Position numbers and translations under genes: made by a program. DNA of 64,000 nt. Source: Cerrena zonata. Taxonomy: Eukaryota > Basidiomycota > Agaricomycetes > Polyporales > Cerrenaceae. This document shows positions 10,333-26,949 of this stretch, piece by piece. The notes beneath the pieces were generated by a model. It did not search any database. It saw nothing but the letters and a program-made list of their open reading frames with translations, and was not told the DNA's origin. Location of the stretch: NCBI GenBank assembly GCA_038087015.1, contig JASBNA010000011.1:620001-684000 (forward strand), in the 5' to 3' direction. Each line of letters opens with the position of its first letter. Position 1 is the first letter of the stretch.

Positions 10333-12118
10333 TCATCTGCCATCCATTCCAAGTACAGTGGATACAAGTGGTCGTGTTTCGGAGGTTCCATTAACCCTAC
10401 CGGCCAACACGTGAACCATACCGATGGATTGCCGATAACCTCGCCCCCGCATTCTTCTCTCTTCATATGTCTGTTGCACAGATATACGGCGACTGAACCT
10501 GATGTTACATTCCGAACAGACGTATCTGGGGGTGAAATGAGTATCCATATGTCTATCGCGGTCCTTTGGCGTAGCCGATGATTGAAGACCTTTCTTGCAT
10601 CCTTTGTATAGGCAGTAGATAGGCAATTTCGCAGATTCACTAGTCTCGGTTTTCTTTGTTGTCCGACGACGTTTAATCGGTTTCTGAATGGTTATCAATG
10701 ACTGTATTTCTGATCACAAGGTCAAAGTGTACTCACCGATTCATATGCTCCGTCTTCCTTAGGTTTTCTGCGCTTAGACCTTTTCTGCAAAGAACGCGAA
10801 GAGCTAGAGGGATAACTCGATGAGTTAGTGGTAGAAATAGAGGTACTAGTGGCACGACTAAATGAGTTTGATGTCGGTGACGGGGTCGTCGTTGGACTTG
10901 GAGATTGATAGGGGACACTTGTATCTCTTGTTACAAGAGAGAGTGAGAGCTGTCTTGCAACAGGACGTTGAGGATGAGCCATTGGAGACGTGTTGAGAGA
11001 AGAATCCGTGTTCCGGTTAGCAAGTGTTTCGCGAGGAGTGTGACGAGCTGATGGAGTGGCACGAGCGGCCATGAGCTCAGTCTTTATCTTCAGAGAAGGA
11101 GAGCTAGGAATAAGTTGATTCTGATCGCCTGTTATGATCTTTGGGGCGGTACGCTGTGAGTGGCGTCGAGGACTAAGAGCAACTGGTCTAATCAGGGATG
11201 CATTCAATCGTCGAATGGGAGTACGAGTGGAAGCAGCCAGAGATGGAGCAAGCGTTCGTCCACTCGAAGGGCTGTGGGACCGAGCTGGCAAGGCATTGGT
11301 GGAATTGAGAGAAGGAGACGGAGGACCTTGCGAATTCTGCGAGCTTTGATCAATAGCTTTGATCATAAGCGTGAGCTCTTGGCTTGTACGCTGTATAGGA
11401 ATAACGTTAGTACATCGACACAACTGTATGGGCCATAATGGAAAAGGATTCATACCTCTGGCCCGTTTCCATCTTCAGGTAGTGGAAGCCACTCATCGTC
11501 TGCGTCATCTCTCGCTAACACGGGTACTTTTAGGGACCGACGTTCAAGGTTGCGTACCATGTTCCCAACCCTAGTAGGGGCAGGAGAAGGAGAGGGAGCA
11601 AACTTAGTTTTGTTAGACATCTCTTTGGGAGAAATAGGCATGAGAGTGGCAGGAGGACGAAGGATCTCAGTGCCATTTATTTTATAACTTTTCGGATCCC
11701 GGTTCTCGTCCAATAGGATTTCGATTCCCAGTACCGGTTCGAGGGGCGCGAGTGGCTCAGGTGTTGGATCCGCGTGTATCCCCGAGGAAGGCGTAGGGGG
11801 CAAAAAGGGAAACGCGTCGACGAATTTGTCTTCAGGAAGCTGACGGAATATGTAAGAACAATAGGTTATAATGAACAGAGGCAAAGGAACAATGACTATA
11901 CCTCTACTTCGTCTTGTCCCTCCTCTTGCGACGCGGATAAATAATCTTTGAAATGCGAGATTTGATCGTTGAGCTCGTATGCCTATAAGTAGTGCCACAG
12001 ATTAATGAGTTTCCCCGGCTTAGAGCTTAGGCCTCACCGTTTGTTGAGACATTCCAATGAAGTCTGATAGATATGAGGGGAAAGACGCGGTAAACACGCC
12101 TTGGAAGAGGAAGTCCAT
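10333..12118 (-). CDS. C2H2-type zinc-finger protein, second finger frameshifted
   Basis: Five exons (12118-12038, 11982-11902, 11839-11456, 11390-10737, 10683-10333) give about 516 aa with good GT-AG junctions. The N-terminus begins MDFLFQGVFTASFPSYLSDF. The centre is Ser/Pro/Thr-rich and probably disordered. Near the end a basic stretch (KPIKRRRTTKKTE) precedes a C2H2 finger (CLYKGCKKGLQ...DRHMDTH). A second finger starts as CSECNIRFSR, but the frame then runs into unrelated sequence before a TGA at 10333. One base further on, the other frame supplies NRHMKREEC with the correct 12-residue C-to-H spacing and stays open to about 10308. So there is one extra base, near 10490, in a CGCCGT context. 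It is a likely DNA-binding nuclear regulator, either truncated in vivo or carrying a sequence error. Confidence 0.65.
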
Positions 12119-12400
12119 GACAGATATGTCAACTCTATAGGTAGACAGGGGTTTCAAGAAGGTGGGGAGACAATGAGTTGAGAGAGGGTACAAGAACAAG
12201 GGTGCTATATAGGTTGGTTGGGATTGACATACGCGTGTGGCCACATATATTGGTGGCCATTGTTTGGTCAAGGCCAAACGGACACGGAATGACGGCCACT
12301 TACCGTCTTTGACCTCCACGAGAGACAAAACACCGCGGACTGTAAAACGAACAATTGTCACGAGACTTGGCCATCAAAGTGAATAAGTACATGCAAGAAT

Positions 12401-12979
12401 TCAATAGCACTCGATTGCTGGGTTATTTACAGGTAGCATTTCCTCATAAATACTTTCCATAGGCCGGCCGGCGCTGTCTATCCCTTCCGAGACCATTGTC
12501 AAAGGCTTGGAAATAAGGTTAGCCGTGAGAGTTGTGGCATTCGAGTCATTGACCGGAAGGGCAATACCAGTGGATAGGGTTACTGAGGATGTCCTCATTT
12601 TGGTGTTGGGGGGTGCAGCTTGGAGTTTTTTTCGTGTTATTCTTGCATTACAAGGAGTCGAGTGGTCCATTGGCATGGTTAGGCTGGGAGTCAGCTCTTG
12701 ATCAACGTTCAACGTTCAACGATGGCTCATCCTGACGCCAAACATGACGGCGCGGTAGTCTTTGGCGAGACAGTCGAGGATATTGTATGCCAGTTAAGCA
12801 GGAAGCTTGCATTGCTCCATGAGCCAAAAGAGATTGTGGCTACGCGATAACTGCTCCCACTTCAAGTTCCAAGAATCTCGATCATCATTGCGTTTCTGTT
12901 TGCTCATGTTAGGATTGGGGGCTATTGCCTTATCCAGATACTTACCATGATATGATCGTGTTGCAGAACAGCTTCTCAT
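12401..12979 (-). pseudogene. Possible decayed gene with in-frame stops
   Basis: One minus-strand frame reads as protein-like sequence (KRNDDRDSWNLKWEQL, then AYNILDCLAKDYRAVMFGV, then NVDQELTPSL to AIECY) but is broken by TAA at 12796-12794 and TGA at 12718-12716. A GTAAGT donor and an ACAG acceptor lie near the upstream end. No family is recognised. It may be a remnant of a small gene, or chance open frames. Confidence 0.3.
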
Positions 12980-13200
12980 ACAGCAGCACGAAGTACTTCA
13001 ATGGTTGACGTTAGCTTGAAAGGGAATGTGTGAGTGGACTGGACAATTAAACTTAATTATAAACAACCCAATGGAAGTGTATTCAATGTCTAAAACGAGT
13101 GACATGCGATAGATCGATAAATTATAAACGTCCTAATATCAACAGTGTCCCAGTCACAGAGCATCCCATAACAAAAGAAGTAGTCTAGATGTAAGAAACA

Positions 13201-15642
13201 TTACGTCGACTTGATCAACGACACGACCGTTGGAAGTTGACCTTTTTCGTCATCACCAACGGAAGGGTACTGAACGCCAGAGAAATTCCAATAAATATCC
13301 TTGCCCTTTGGTACTTCGAACTTCAATGTTTCGATCAATACTGCCAAAACGACCTCTGTTCGGATACACAGATCAGTCAGTAATCAAGCACGTAGAAAAA
13401 TATTGACGAGACGCACTCATTTCAAGTTGAGCAAATTTAAAGCCGCTAAATGAGGCGTTTAGTAAATGTGGTTAACGGAAGAACGGGAAAAGATGAACTT
13501 ACATGCATGCACGTCCACCTCCGAGGAAAGTCATTCTGCGTAAAACATGAGTGAGTCTTCTTCAGATATTTACCAAAGAGACTTACAGGTTGGAGTATAC
13601 TCCGGGTATACGAGCCTCGGCTAAGGCCTCTGGCAAAGGGTTTCATGAATCTCTCTGGCTTCCATTCCTCAGCATCGTCTCCCCAAATGGCCGGGTTGAT
13701 ATTGGATCCCAATAGAGCAATTGCGACATCGGTACCCTTAGGCAAAGGAACTTCCGTGAAGATGCTACCATCCTTTCCACGGACAGGCTCAGAAAGAGGC
13801 ATTACAATATCTTGTGTCGTTCTATAGTATGTCGTGTTAACATAACATCATAATGATAGGAGGCGCGATTAGCTTCCGTACCTTCGGTTAATAGTCGCAA
13901 TAGGAGAGTATCTGACAGCCACATGTTAAACCGATCTTTACAGTGAACATAGTGATGATGTGCTTACAGACGTAAAGTTTCCCGACAGATTGCTTCAAGG
14001 TATGGGAGAGCGACAAGCTCGTCATAGGGAATCGCGTCCCGGCCGTCGCGAGCAGCAATCAGTTCTTGACGTAACCTTTCCTGTACATCCTGGTGCTCCG
14101 AGAGTTTGTGAATAATGTGAGAGAGAGCACCGCTAGTTGTTTCGAATGCAGCGAAAATCAAAGAGCTTCGAAAACGAACAGGAGTTAGAAAGAGCACAAT
14201 CATAACAATAAGACTGAGATATATACGTCATCTGTCCCTTGAGCTCTTCATCTGACATCCTATCCTCTTCGGAACCTGCCATCTGTGATTTCACTATAGG
14301 GCGAACTGGTTAGTACTGTGGAGGGGAGATTCTGAAGGCTAGCACGTACTCAAAATACTGATGATGTCCTTGCCTTCACCAATCTGCGAGGTTACGGCCT
14401 CATCACCGGAAGCGAGTGCAGTCTTTTTCGAGTCCAGAATTTCACTAACGGTCCTGACAAGGGTATCGCTGATTTCGATAGACTTCTTGATTCGGTCAAT
14501 GGGGACGTTCTCGATCGCCTTGCGTCGAAGCCAAGCAGGTCCAATTTGGGCGAAGAACGGCATGAATCGCATCAGCAGGAACAAGGGGCTGACAGTGGGT
14601 CTATACAAGAAATGATCAGTCCATATAACAGTGAGGCAACCGAAGGATATGGTACTGACACGAAAGGCCTTGAGGTACTCTGCCAAAATATTGGGCTCCG
14701 TTGAGTCAAGTTTATCAAAGGACCATCCAAGACCCCCTTGACCAATGAGTTCCAATGCCGTACGAGTCAACCAGCTTAGCATATCAATCTCTTGTTCTCC
14801 GTTTGTAACTTGCTTCAAGAGAACCTTTCTCAACTATTTGACACAAGACCCAATTAGTGAACTGTCATAGATCTTGCATGGAAGGGCATTTACCCTATGT
14901 GCAGTCTCGTAAAAGAGTGGGGTCATATGACGCATGTGGTTGATGTTGAAGACTGTGGAGACGCGTTGAATGACTCTATAAAATGTTTTGAGAACATGGT
15001 TGACATACCGGGGTTGAGGGTCTTTCGCTGTTGACGATGCTCTTCACCTGTAGAAGTCATAAATACGTAGACCAAGTAAAACAAATCAATACTCGAATAC
15101 TCACCCAGCGATGACAAGAGTCCTTTTCCGAAGAACAAACGGTTGAAGCTAACATGCTATTGAGCGAGAATTCCAAGTCTGAAAGCATTCAGGGACATAC
15201 TTGAGGAAAACTGGAGTTTCTTCATAAATATATTGATCCTTGACCACGATGTTGTGCATGGCTTTTGGATCGAAAACGTAAACCATCCTCTCCTATTGGT
15301 ACAGAGTGAGTTAAACCGAATACGTTAGTGGTAGATAGAGATATGTACGCCAAAGAGTCCTCTGACTACCGAGACGGGTCCGTATTCATGAATTAGTCGT
15401 CTATGGAATCCCCAAGCGTTTCGGTTGAACATGTCCGTCAGGTTACCTGTAACCCATTATCAGAAACATTGCCAGCAGCCACTAGAGGAGCCTATTTCAA
15501 TCATACCTGTAAGTAAACTGTTGGACGATGGACCTGGAAGATTGTCCAATGGCGATGGCGCAAAGAATCTTTGGTACAGCGACGACAGTACCCATAGCAC
15601 CACACCTGCAACGACTAACTGAGAAGGGAGTGAAAGAGACAT
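13201..15642 (-). pseudogene. Cytochrome P450, frameshifted copy
   Basis: This is the inverted paralog of the intact P450 at 48086-50513 and shares its exon order. The start is MSLSLPSQLVVAGVVLWVLS, a membrane anchor, then a Pro-rich hinge (LDNLPGP). The I-helix region (FAAFETTSGALSH), ExxR (CRETLRL), WKPERF and the heme loop (FLGGGRAC then IGFKFAQLE) can all be found. Two single-base insertions break it. The first is an extra T in GCCTTTCGTG near 14661: the spliced junction goes out of frame, although reading through the 59-nt intron would stay open. The second is an extra C in AAACCC near 13642, which puts the exon end and the heme-binding exon in the wrong frame. It ends at TAA 13203-13201. 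Likely a dying duplicate, unless both indels are sequence errors. Confidence 0.72.
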
Positions 15643-16588
15643 TGTGGGGGAAATAATTTGCCCTACTCTTGTCTCAAATACAGAGTTATATACCGTGCCC
15701 GGATATACGGCCACCGCTAGAAAACGCTGCCTACTGAATACCTCACGGGGCTCGCGTTCCGGATGATGGGGGACCTTGACATAAGATACTGGTTTCTACG
15801 CAATCCATCATGCTCTTGGTCGTCGACGGTCGTGATTCTGTAGAAGCACAGTCGGCGCCGGGTGGTGAGGGCAATTGAGGGGAGGGTAGTCATCAATTCT
15901 GTGTCATCAAGGGATGGGCTTCCGAAAGGCTGCTTCAACCTTTTACCGCTGCTGCGTGGTAGGACGGAACCAAAACAGGCCTATCAACTCGTTGTCATTA
16001 TGACACCTTCCTCTATGTTCATTTTGATAGGCCATCACATTTTCAGAAACTGCGGGCTGTGAAATACAGCTTTCTCGCTCTAGCGTCTTCAGAAGACTAG
16101 GTAAAACTAACGCAAGAAATATGCCAAGTAACAAAGGAGGTGAACGAGACGCAGGCATGAACACCATTGTCATGCGCCAAGTGCTGTACAACCGCAATCG
16201 AAGAACACTATCTTCGAGGTGATAGTGTCTGTGAACAATAGCGGGAATCGCTCGGATTCACCTCCGCAATTCTGGGGAACCCCACACACCTGGCTTTCGT
16301 AAAACATGATTCTGCGGAATGCCCAGATCAGGGTATCACCACAATCATCCTCACCTCATCCACCATTTTCTTGTCGCCAAGTATACACCCAGGTGTCACT
16401 GTACATACTCAGTCGGTTTGTTATATAAGGGAAGGTGTCGTTTCGGACCCCGTTCAATACATGTCTTTCGCGAGACAACCAGCCTTCAATGTTCCAAGTA
16501 TTAGCACGTATGGTGGGTCGTAAGGTATACAATGAATAGCGCAAATAATAGCTACAGCTAGAATACAACAACACGCAGCGGCATCAGC
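15643..16588. other. Intergenic between P450 copy and PRP16
   Basis: A TATATAA box on the minus strand (15687-15693) lies about 48 bp upstream of the P450 start, at the same distance as in the intact copy. No gene is supported in the rest. Confidence 0.5.
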
Positions 16589-21502
<4,914 letters not shown>

Positions 21503-21652
21503 TCAACCGTAGTCCTTTGAACAATTGAAATGAGAATGAGTAGTACTAGCGGAAACTGAGCGTAGTGCTAATTCTGCAGTGCAGCCTGAACGCACACCGG
21601 CGTCTATAATAGGCACGTGATCGGTTCGAGAATTTGAAATAATTGATTACCA

Positions 21653-22752
21653 ATGTACTCCTTTCGGAAGCATAGCGGCGAGTTGACATCCAGTCCACTG
21701 GTTCTCTCTTCTACGGCTGCTGAAATCCTCTTCGATATGGTAAAATATGTTTATGATATCCACAATACAAGGATAATATCTGCTATTCGGTACGTCTTGA
21801 AAACCTGTATTTAGCTCCAATATTTGTGACGAACATCATTCAGAACTTCTCATCCGGCGAAGGGGGTTAATCAGCCATTGCTGCGAGCACTATGGAGGTG
21901 AGTCTTTACTTCGCCTACTTCTTATGTTGCTTCTTACGTTGCTGTAGACCATGGACATTGTTGTGGCTTTCTTTGCCAATGTCCATACGTAGTTATGCCT
22001 ATTCCGTGCTGTGGCAGATAGGAACAAGACTGTACCCAGATGGAGAAGATTGTACTCAGGCTCTCCCATTCGGGCTGTTTGCAAAGCGTGCGCTAACAGA
22101 AATAGCGCGTTCCGCTGCTCAAGCCAATATACATGTCGCTATGAATACTACTATACCGGTGCCGACAATCCTCGACTTTCTTGAAGGCAAGAAGTACTCG
22201 CTGACAATTATGACCCGTCTCCCTGGCGAAAGTATGTGCGAACCCATGCTCAGTGGACAGATATCTGAGGAATATTTCGAAACGACTATGCGAGACTGGT
22301 TTACCCAGCTCCGTAATCTTCCCCCTCCTGACCCAATGCGTGTCACTAATTTCGACGGTGGAATGTGTCACTGTTTCCGTGTCACTGGTGACCAATTCGG
22401 TCCCTTCCCTGATATTCCTTCGTTCCACGAGCAACTGCTCCGGATGTGTCCCTTCTCTGATCAGGAACGACTCAGGCCTATTGCGGCGAAGGTTTATAAC
22501 AGATCTCATCGCATCCTCTTCGCACACGGTGATATACACGTGCACAATATTCTTACACACAAGGGTCGACTAACTGGCCTAGTGGACTGGGATTGTGCAG
22601 GATGGTATCCTGAGTACTGGGATTATGTCGTCGCCATTTACCACATCAAACAACATCCATTCTGGGTAGATAGCCTCTCACGGATATTCCCGCAGTATCA
22701 AGACGAGCTGGAGATCGAGAGAGAGATATGGAAGGTTCATTTTCCCTGGTAG
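21653..22752 (+). CDS. APH-like phosphotransferase, array copy 1
   Basis: Exons 21653-21789, 21844-21897 and 21948-22752 give 331 aa. The fold is that of the aminoglycoside phosphotransferase/choline-kinase superfamily (protein-kinase-like), which transfers ATP phosphate to small molecules. Visible features: a candidate ATP-binding Lys in LPFGLFAKR; the TTIPVPTILDF strand; the LPGE loop; the catalytic loop HGDIHVHNIL (Asp as base, Asn for Mg); and the metal-binding DWDCAGWYPEYWDY in the DFG position. All catalytic residues are present, so activity is likely. The substrate cannot be read from sequence; drug resistance should not be assumed from the family name. It could also start at the ATG at 21737, which is where copy 2 begins. 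It is about 90 percent identical to copy 2 by eye. Confidence 0.85.
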
Positions 22753-23847
22753 CTAGCTCAAATGATTCTGCGAATAAACTTCTATCCGCATGTGTCATTA
22801 TGGTCTTTATCCTTACAATTGAGGTTTGGTTGACCGATATTACTGTAAACGTTTGTCGATAGCAGTTGGATACGGAAACCCGCCTCTGCGAGTCATGTTT
22901 CTTGTCAATGAGCCGCTATTTCCTTTATTCATCCTTCTCAATTCAGAACCAGCAATGACCCGAACCTTGTTGTATCGGTATAGTCACTGCGGCAATAGTG
23001 CGTATACATGCCTCCTCGTATTGAACATTGAACATCAGCAGATGATTATCCGGTCCCGGTGAGTTTATTGTCACAGTTAGTATATTTAATTTGTGATATA
23101 TTCTAAGCAGAAATACAGAAGACAAAGCCGTCGATGTTGGATGATGAAGCATTGCACGTAGAACACAGCACACGGTCCAGTTAAGACGAGGCGACCGCTA
23201 CATGTATCTTTAGAGAATCACCAACAACTGTTGGATCATCGTTGCCGAGAGCGTACCGTCGAATACCGACATTGTGCAATACACGAACAGCCCGTCGAAT
23301 CCACAGCCACGGACTAAAACCCTCATGTGCTTCCTCGGGCATGGTCACAGCCATTGGACCCGCCCGATAACCCAGTAAATTTGCTCACATTTGACACATC
23401 ATTCAAGTCACGGCCATGGATAGATGAGTCGACACTTTAGCACCTATGTATCCACTTGAACGTCCTACTTATACACTAGTGATATTATCTATCGATAATA
23501 TCGGAACACGACAATGTTTACAGCGAGAATTTGTGTAGCCCACTGGCACTACCAAATTATACGATTCAAGATGAATTAGTAGCAGTGTGCACCTTGTACG
23601 GCCTTCCGACCCCCACTCCCAAACCATTGCTAATGGCATAGGATTATGTCACTAGCTGTGCCAGTCACTAGTCTTGTTGTACGGTGTGTTGACTCGGCAA
23701 TAACCGAAGCCAAGTTCAACATGTCACAGTGTAACGCTCGGGTTCAAAGCCCCGATCAACGTTAAACGTTGGATGAGAACAGACTTGCAGTGACGCCTCC
23801 ACAATCCACTGGTTCTCCCTTCCATACTTGCTGAAGTCCTCTTCGAT
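22753..23847. other. Intergenic in APH array
   Basis: No gene supported. The last 100 bases before copy 2 match the sequence before copy 1 (CCACTGGTTCTC, then CTCTTCGATATGGT), marking the left edge of the duplicated segment. Confidence 0.45.
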
Positions 23848-24863
23848 ATGGTCAAACATGTTTATAATATCCACAATACAAGGATAATATCTGTTATCCG
23901 GTTCGTTTTGAAGACCTGTATCTAGCTCCGGTATTTATGACGAGCACTATTCAGAGCCTCTCATCCGGCGAAGGGAGTTAAGCAACCCCTGCTGCGAGCA
24001 CTATGGAAGTGAGTCGTTACTTCACCTATTTCTTATTCTGTCTCTTATCTCGCTGAAGGCCGTGGACATTGTTGTGGCTTTCTTTACCAACATCAATACG
24101 CAGTTATGCCTATTCCGTGTTGTGGCGAGTAGGAAAAAGGCTCTATCCGGATGGAGATAATTTAACTCAGGCTCTCCCATTCGGGCTGTTTGCAAAGCGT
24201 GCGCTAACAGGAACAGCGCGTCTCGCTGCCCAAGCCAACATACACGTCGCTATGAATACTACTATACCAGTGCCGACAATTCTCGACTTTCTTGAAGGCG
24301 AAACGTTCTCACTGACAATTATGACTTGTCTCCCTGGCGAAAATATGTGCGAACCCATGCTCAACGGACAGCTCTCTGAGGAATACTTCGAAACGACTAT
24401 GCGAGACTGGTTTACCCAGCTCCGTAATCTTCCCCCTCCTGATCCAATGCGCGTCTCTAATTTCGACGGTGGAATGTGTCACTGTTTCCGTGTCACAGGT
24501 GACCAATTCGGTCCATTCCCTGATATTCCTTCGTTCCACGAGAAACTTCTCCGAATGTGTCCCTTCTCTGATCAGGAACGACTCAGGCCTATTGCGGCTA
24601 AAGTTTATAACAAATCTCATCGTATCCTCTTCGCACACGGTGATATACATGTGCGCAATATTCTCACACACAAGGGTCGACTAACTGGTCTAGTGGACTG
24701 GGATTGCGCAGGATGGTATCCTGAGTACTGGGATTATGTCGTCGCCATCTACCATATCCAACGACATCCGTTCTGGGTAGATAGCCTCTCGCGGATATTC
24801 CCGCAGTACCAAGACGAGCCGGAGGTCGAGAGAGAGATATGGAAGGTTCATTTCCCTTGGTAG
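23848..24863 (+). CDS. APH-like phosphotransferase, array copy 2
   Basis: Exons 23848-23900, 23955-24008 and 24059-24863 give 303 aa, with exon sizes and phases equal to copy 1 in exons 2 and 3. The start MVKHVYNIHNTRIISVIR matches the internal part of the copy 1 first exon; the longer copy 1 start is blocked here by a stop upstream. Catalytic loop HGDIHVRNIL and DWDCAGWYPEYWDY are intact, as are LPFGLFAKR and TTIPVPTILDF. The main change in the active-site neighbourhood relative to copy 1 is His to Arg within the HGDIHVxN loop. Donor of intron 1 is GTTCGT. Likely an active soluble kinase of unknown small-molecule substrate. Confidence 0.83.
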
Positions 24864-25931
24864 AATGCAGCCGATGATTATAACCTTGACTACCACATAA
24901 TGCTTTTTCGACTGCCCTCTGGTACCACAACTGCTTTTGGATGATACCAAACGGTCTCTGAGAGTTCGTAGCTACTGCATTTCTGTCATCGGGTTCAATT
25001 ATTATTATCACGCTATCACATTCTATACTATCACATTCTATACACAACGTTGGGAGGACCGGTTCATTGTGTTTATCATTGCATATATAATAGGGATCTT
25101 AATTAAAATAATTGTGAAGGAATTTAGTACGATTGAAGAGACATTTGTCTTCTGTGATTACAAGGTCCAGACATCGATTTGACAGGATACTTTGAGAATA
25201 CCCCTTCTCTTGGGCTTCTTCACAGACCCTAGTATTTCCTTTTTCCAAGGAGACTGTGATAAGAGGTATGGATATATGTGTAATCCTGAGCATCAACATG
25301 TGTTGGTCGGTGCCTATAGAGAATAATGATGGGATTAAATTGACACCACCGCAGAATTCTTGGACTGCATCGTGTTTTGTTTCGTGAACTAATCAGTATA
25401 TGTCGAGGAAGTTGACTCGACGTGCATGTACAGTCAGATGTATCATCTAAGTAGCTATCGTAGTCATACATGTACTCATTACAACGTCGAGGCACGAGCG
25501 TTTAGATTGCTTGTATGCCTAAATTATATACTCACTCACTCACTCACTCATCTGTTGAACGCCGCAGGGTGGCCTGGATACTAAGAGGTGTTATGCGATA
25601 CATGATATCCCAGATACTAGTAGGAGGTAGGCTCTGTCTTCACAAGAAGATTAATCATGATTTAGTGCCAGACTTCCTAATATTTTCCAGAACCAAATCG
25701 ACAGACCCAACGAGCCCCCTCACGGACCATGCAGTGTTTGGTTATGTGTATCAGTTCAGAACTTTATTGCGGAACTTGCCGGGAAGTCGCACAGCTCATC
25801 ATTGAGCGACTCGCAGTACCTTCATCTCCAACAAGTTGGACTACATAGTCACCAAAAGGCTTCTCCTCAGTACATTGGCACCGGATTTGTAGCCCCACAA
25901 CCAGCAGTCCCAGAAGGCTCCGCTTCTCAGT
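24864..25931. other. Intergenic in APH array with duplicated 3' flank
   Basis: No intact gene. Short blocks here recur after copy 5 and before copies 6 and 8 (CTGAGAGTTCGTAGCTACTGC near 24956, CGGTGCCTATAGAGAA near 25308, TTATTGCGGAACTTGCCGG near 25764), so gene flanks were copied too. A (CACT)n-type run, ACTCACTCACTCACTCA, sits near 25531. Confidence 0.5.
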
Positions 25932-26949
25932 ATGGTCTCTGAAGAAGACCATATAGTCTTAGATACATTGATACGGTATGACCATCTTTAGCTGTATGGT
26001 TCGGACCGTGTGCGGTGCTAAATTGACGTATTCTTTGGTAGGACATCCAAACCTGCGAAAGGTGTATCACACCCCTTCCTCGATCTTATATGGAGGTAAG
26101 CGACTTTTTAATCACTGCGTTTCATAAAGCTCAATATACATCAGACCATGGACCTCTGTTTGGTTATCACTGCCACCTTCATTTCGCCTCCGTACCTATT
26201 GGCATTTATGTTGGCTAGGCATAAAACTATACGGACGAACTGCCACTTTTATACAACGCTTACCCTTCGGACTTTACTTGAAGCGTGAACGTATGGACAC
26301 ATTAACAAGAACTGCATTCGGAAATATCTACGTAGCCATGAACACCACTATTCCGGTTCCAACTGTGCTCGATGTTGTAGCCGACGGCATGAACTCACTT
26401 ATGATAATGACTAGCCTTCCGGGGACTGACCTGCGTGACTCCATACGCAACGGCGAGATTTCCGAGGAGTCGTTCGAGGAAACCATGCGGGATTGGTTCA
26501 CTCAGCTGCGCAATCTAACTCCACCAGACCCAAATCGTGTTTGTAGCATTGATGATGGGCCATGCAGGAGCTTCCGTGTTACCCCGGATCCATTCGGCCC
26601 ATTCCCTGATGTTGCTTCGTTTCATGAGAAGATTCTTCGTACGTGTCCCATTAGTGAGTGGGAACGCTTGGAGAAAATCGTTCCGCAATCTTACAATAAA
26701 GAACACCGTGTTGTGTTCTCACATGGGGATCTACATATCAGTAATATCCTTGTCCATAATGGTCGCCTTTCTGGTCTTATCGACTGGGAGTGTGCCGGTT
26801 GGTACCCCGAGTACTGGGATTATACCATCGCCATATATCATATCAAGAAACTTCCCTTCTGGGTCAACTCTTTGGGCCGAATTTTCCCCCAGTATGCACA
26901 GGAGTTGGAGGTTGAAAGGGTTATGTGGAAAGTCATTTGTCCATGGTAA
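25932..26949 (+). CDS. APH-like phosphotransferase, array copy 3
   Basis: Exons 25932-25975, 26042-26095 and 26145-26949 give 300 aa. Starts MVSEEDHIVLDTLIR; the second exon reads TSKPAKGVSHPFLDLIW. Active-site motifs: LPFGLYLKR, TTIPVPTVLDVV, HGDLHISNIL and DWECAGWYPEYWDY (Glu instead of Asp after Trp, as in copies 6 and 8). After the candidate Lys the sequence is two residues shorter than in copy 1 (RERMDTLTRTAFGN). It is the most divergent of the plus-strand DWxCAGWY group. All residues needed for phosphotransfer are kept. The first exon is short and was placed by the ATACG|GT donor shared with the other copies. Confidence 0.8.

Noticed and set aside
22093..22560. 155-codon minus-strand frame opposite kinase copy 1
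   Set aside because: It is the antisense shadow of the kinase exon; similar antisense frames occur opposite copy 2 and others.
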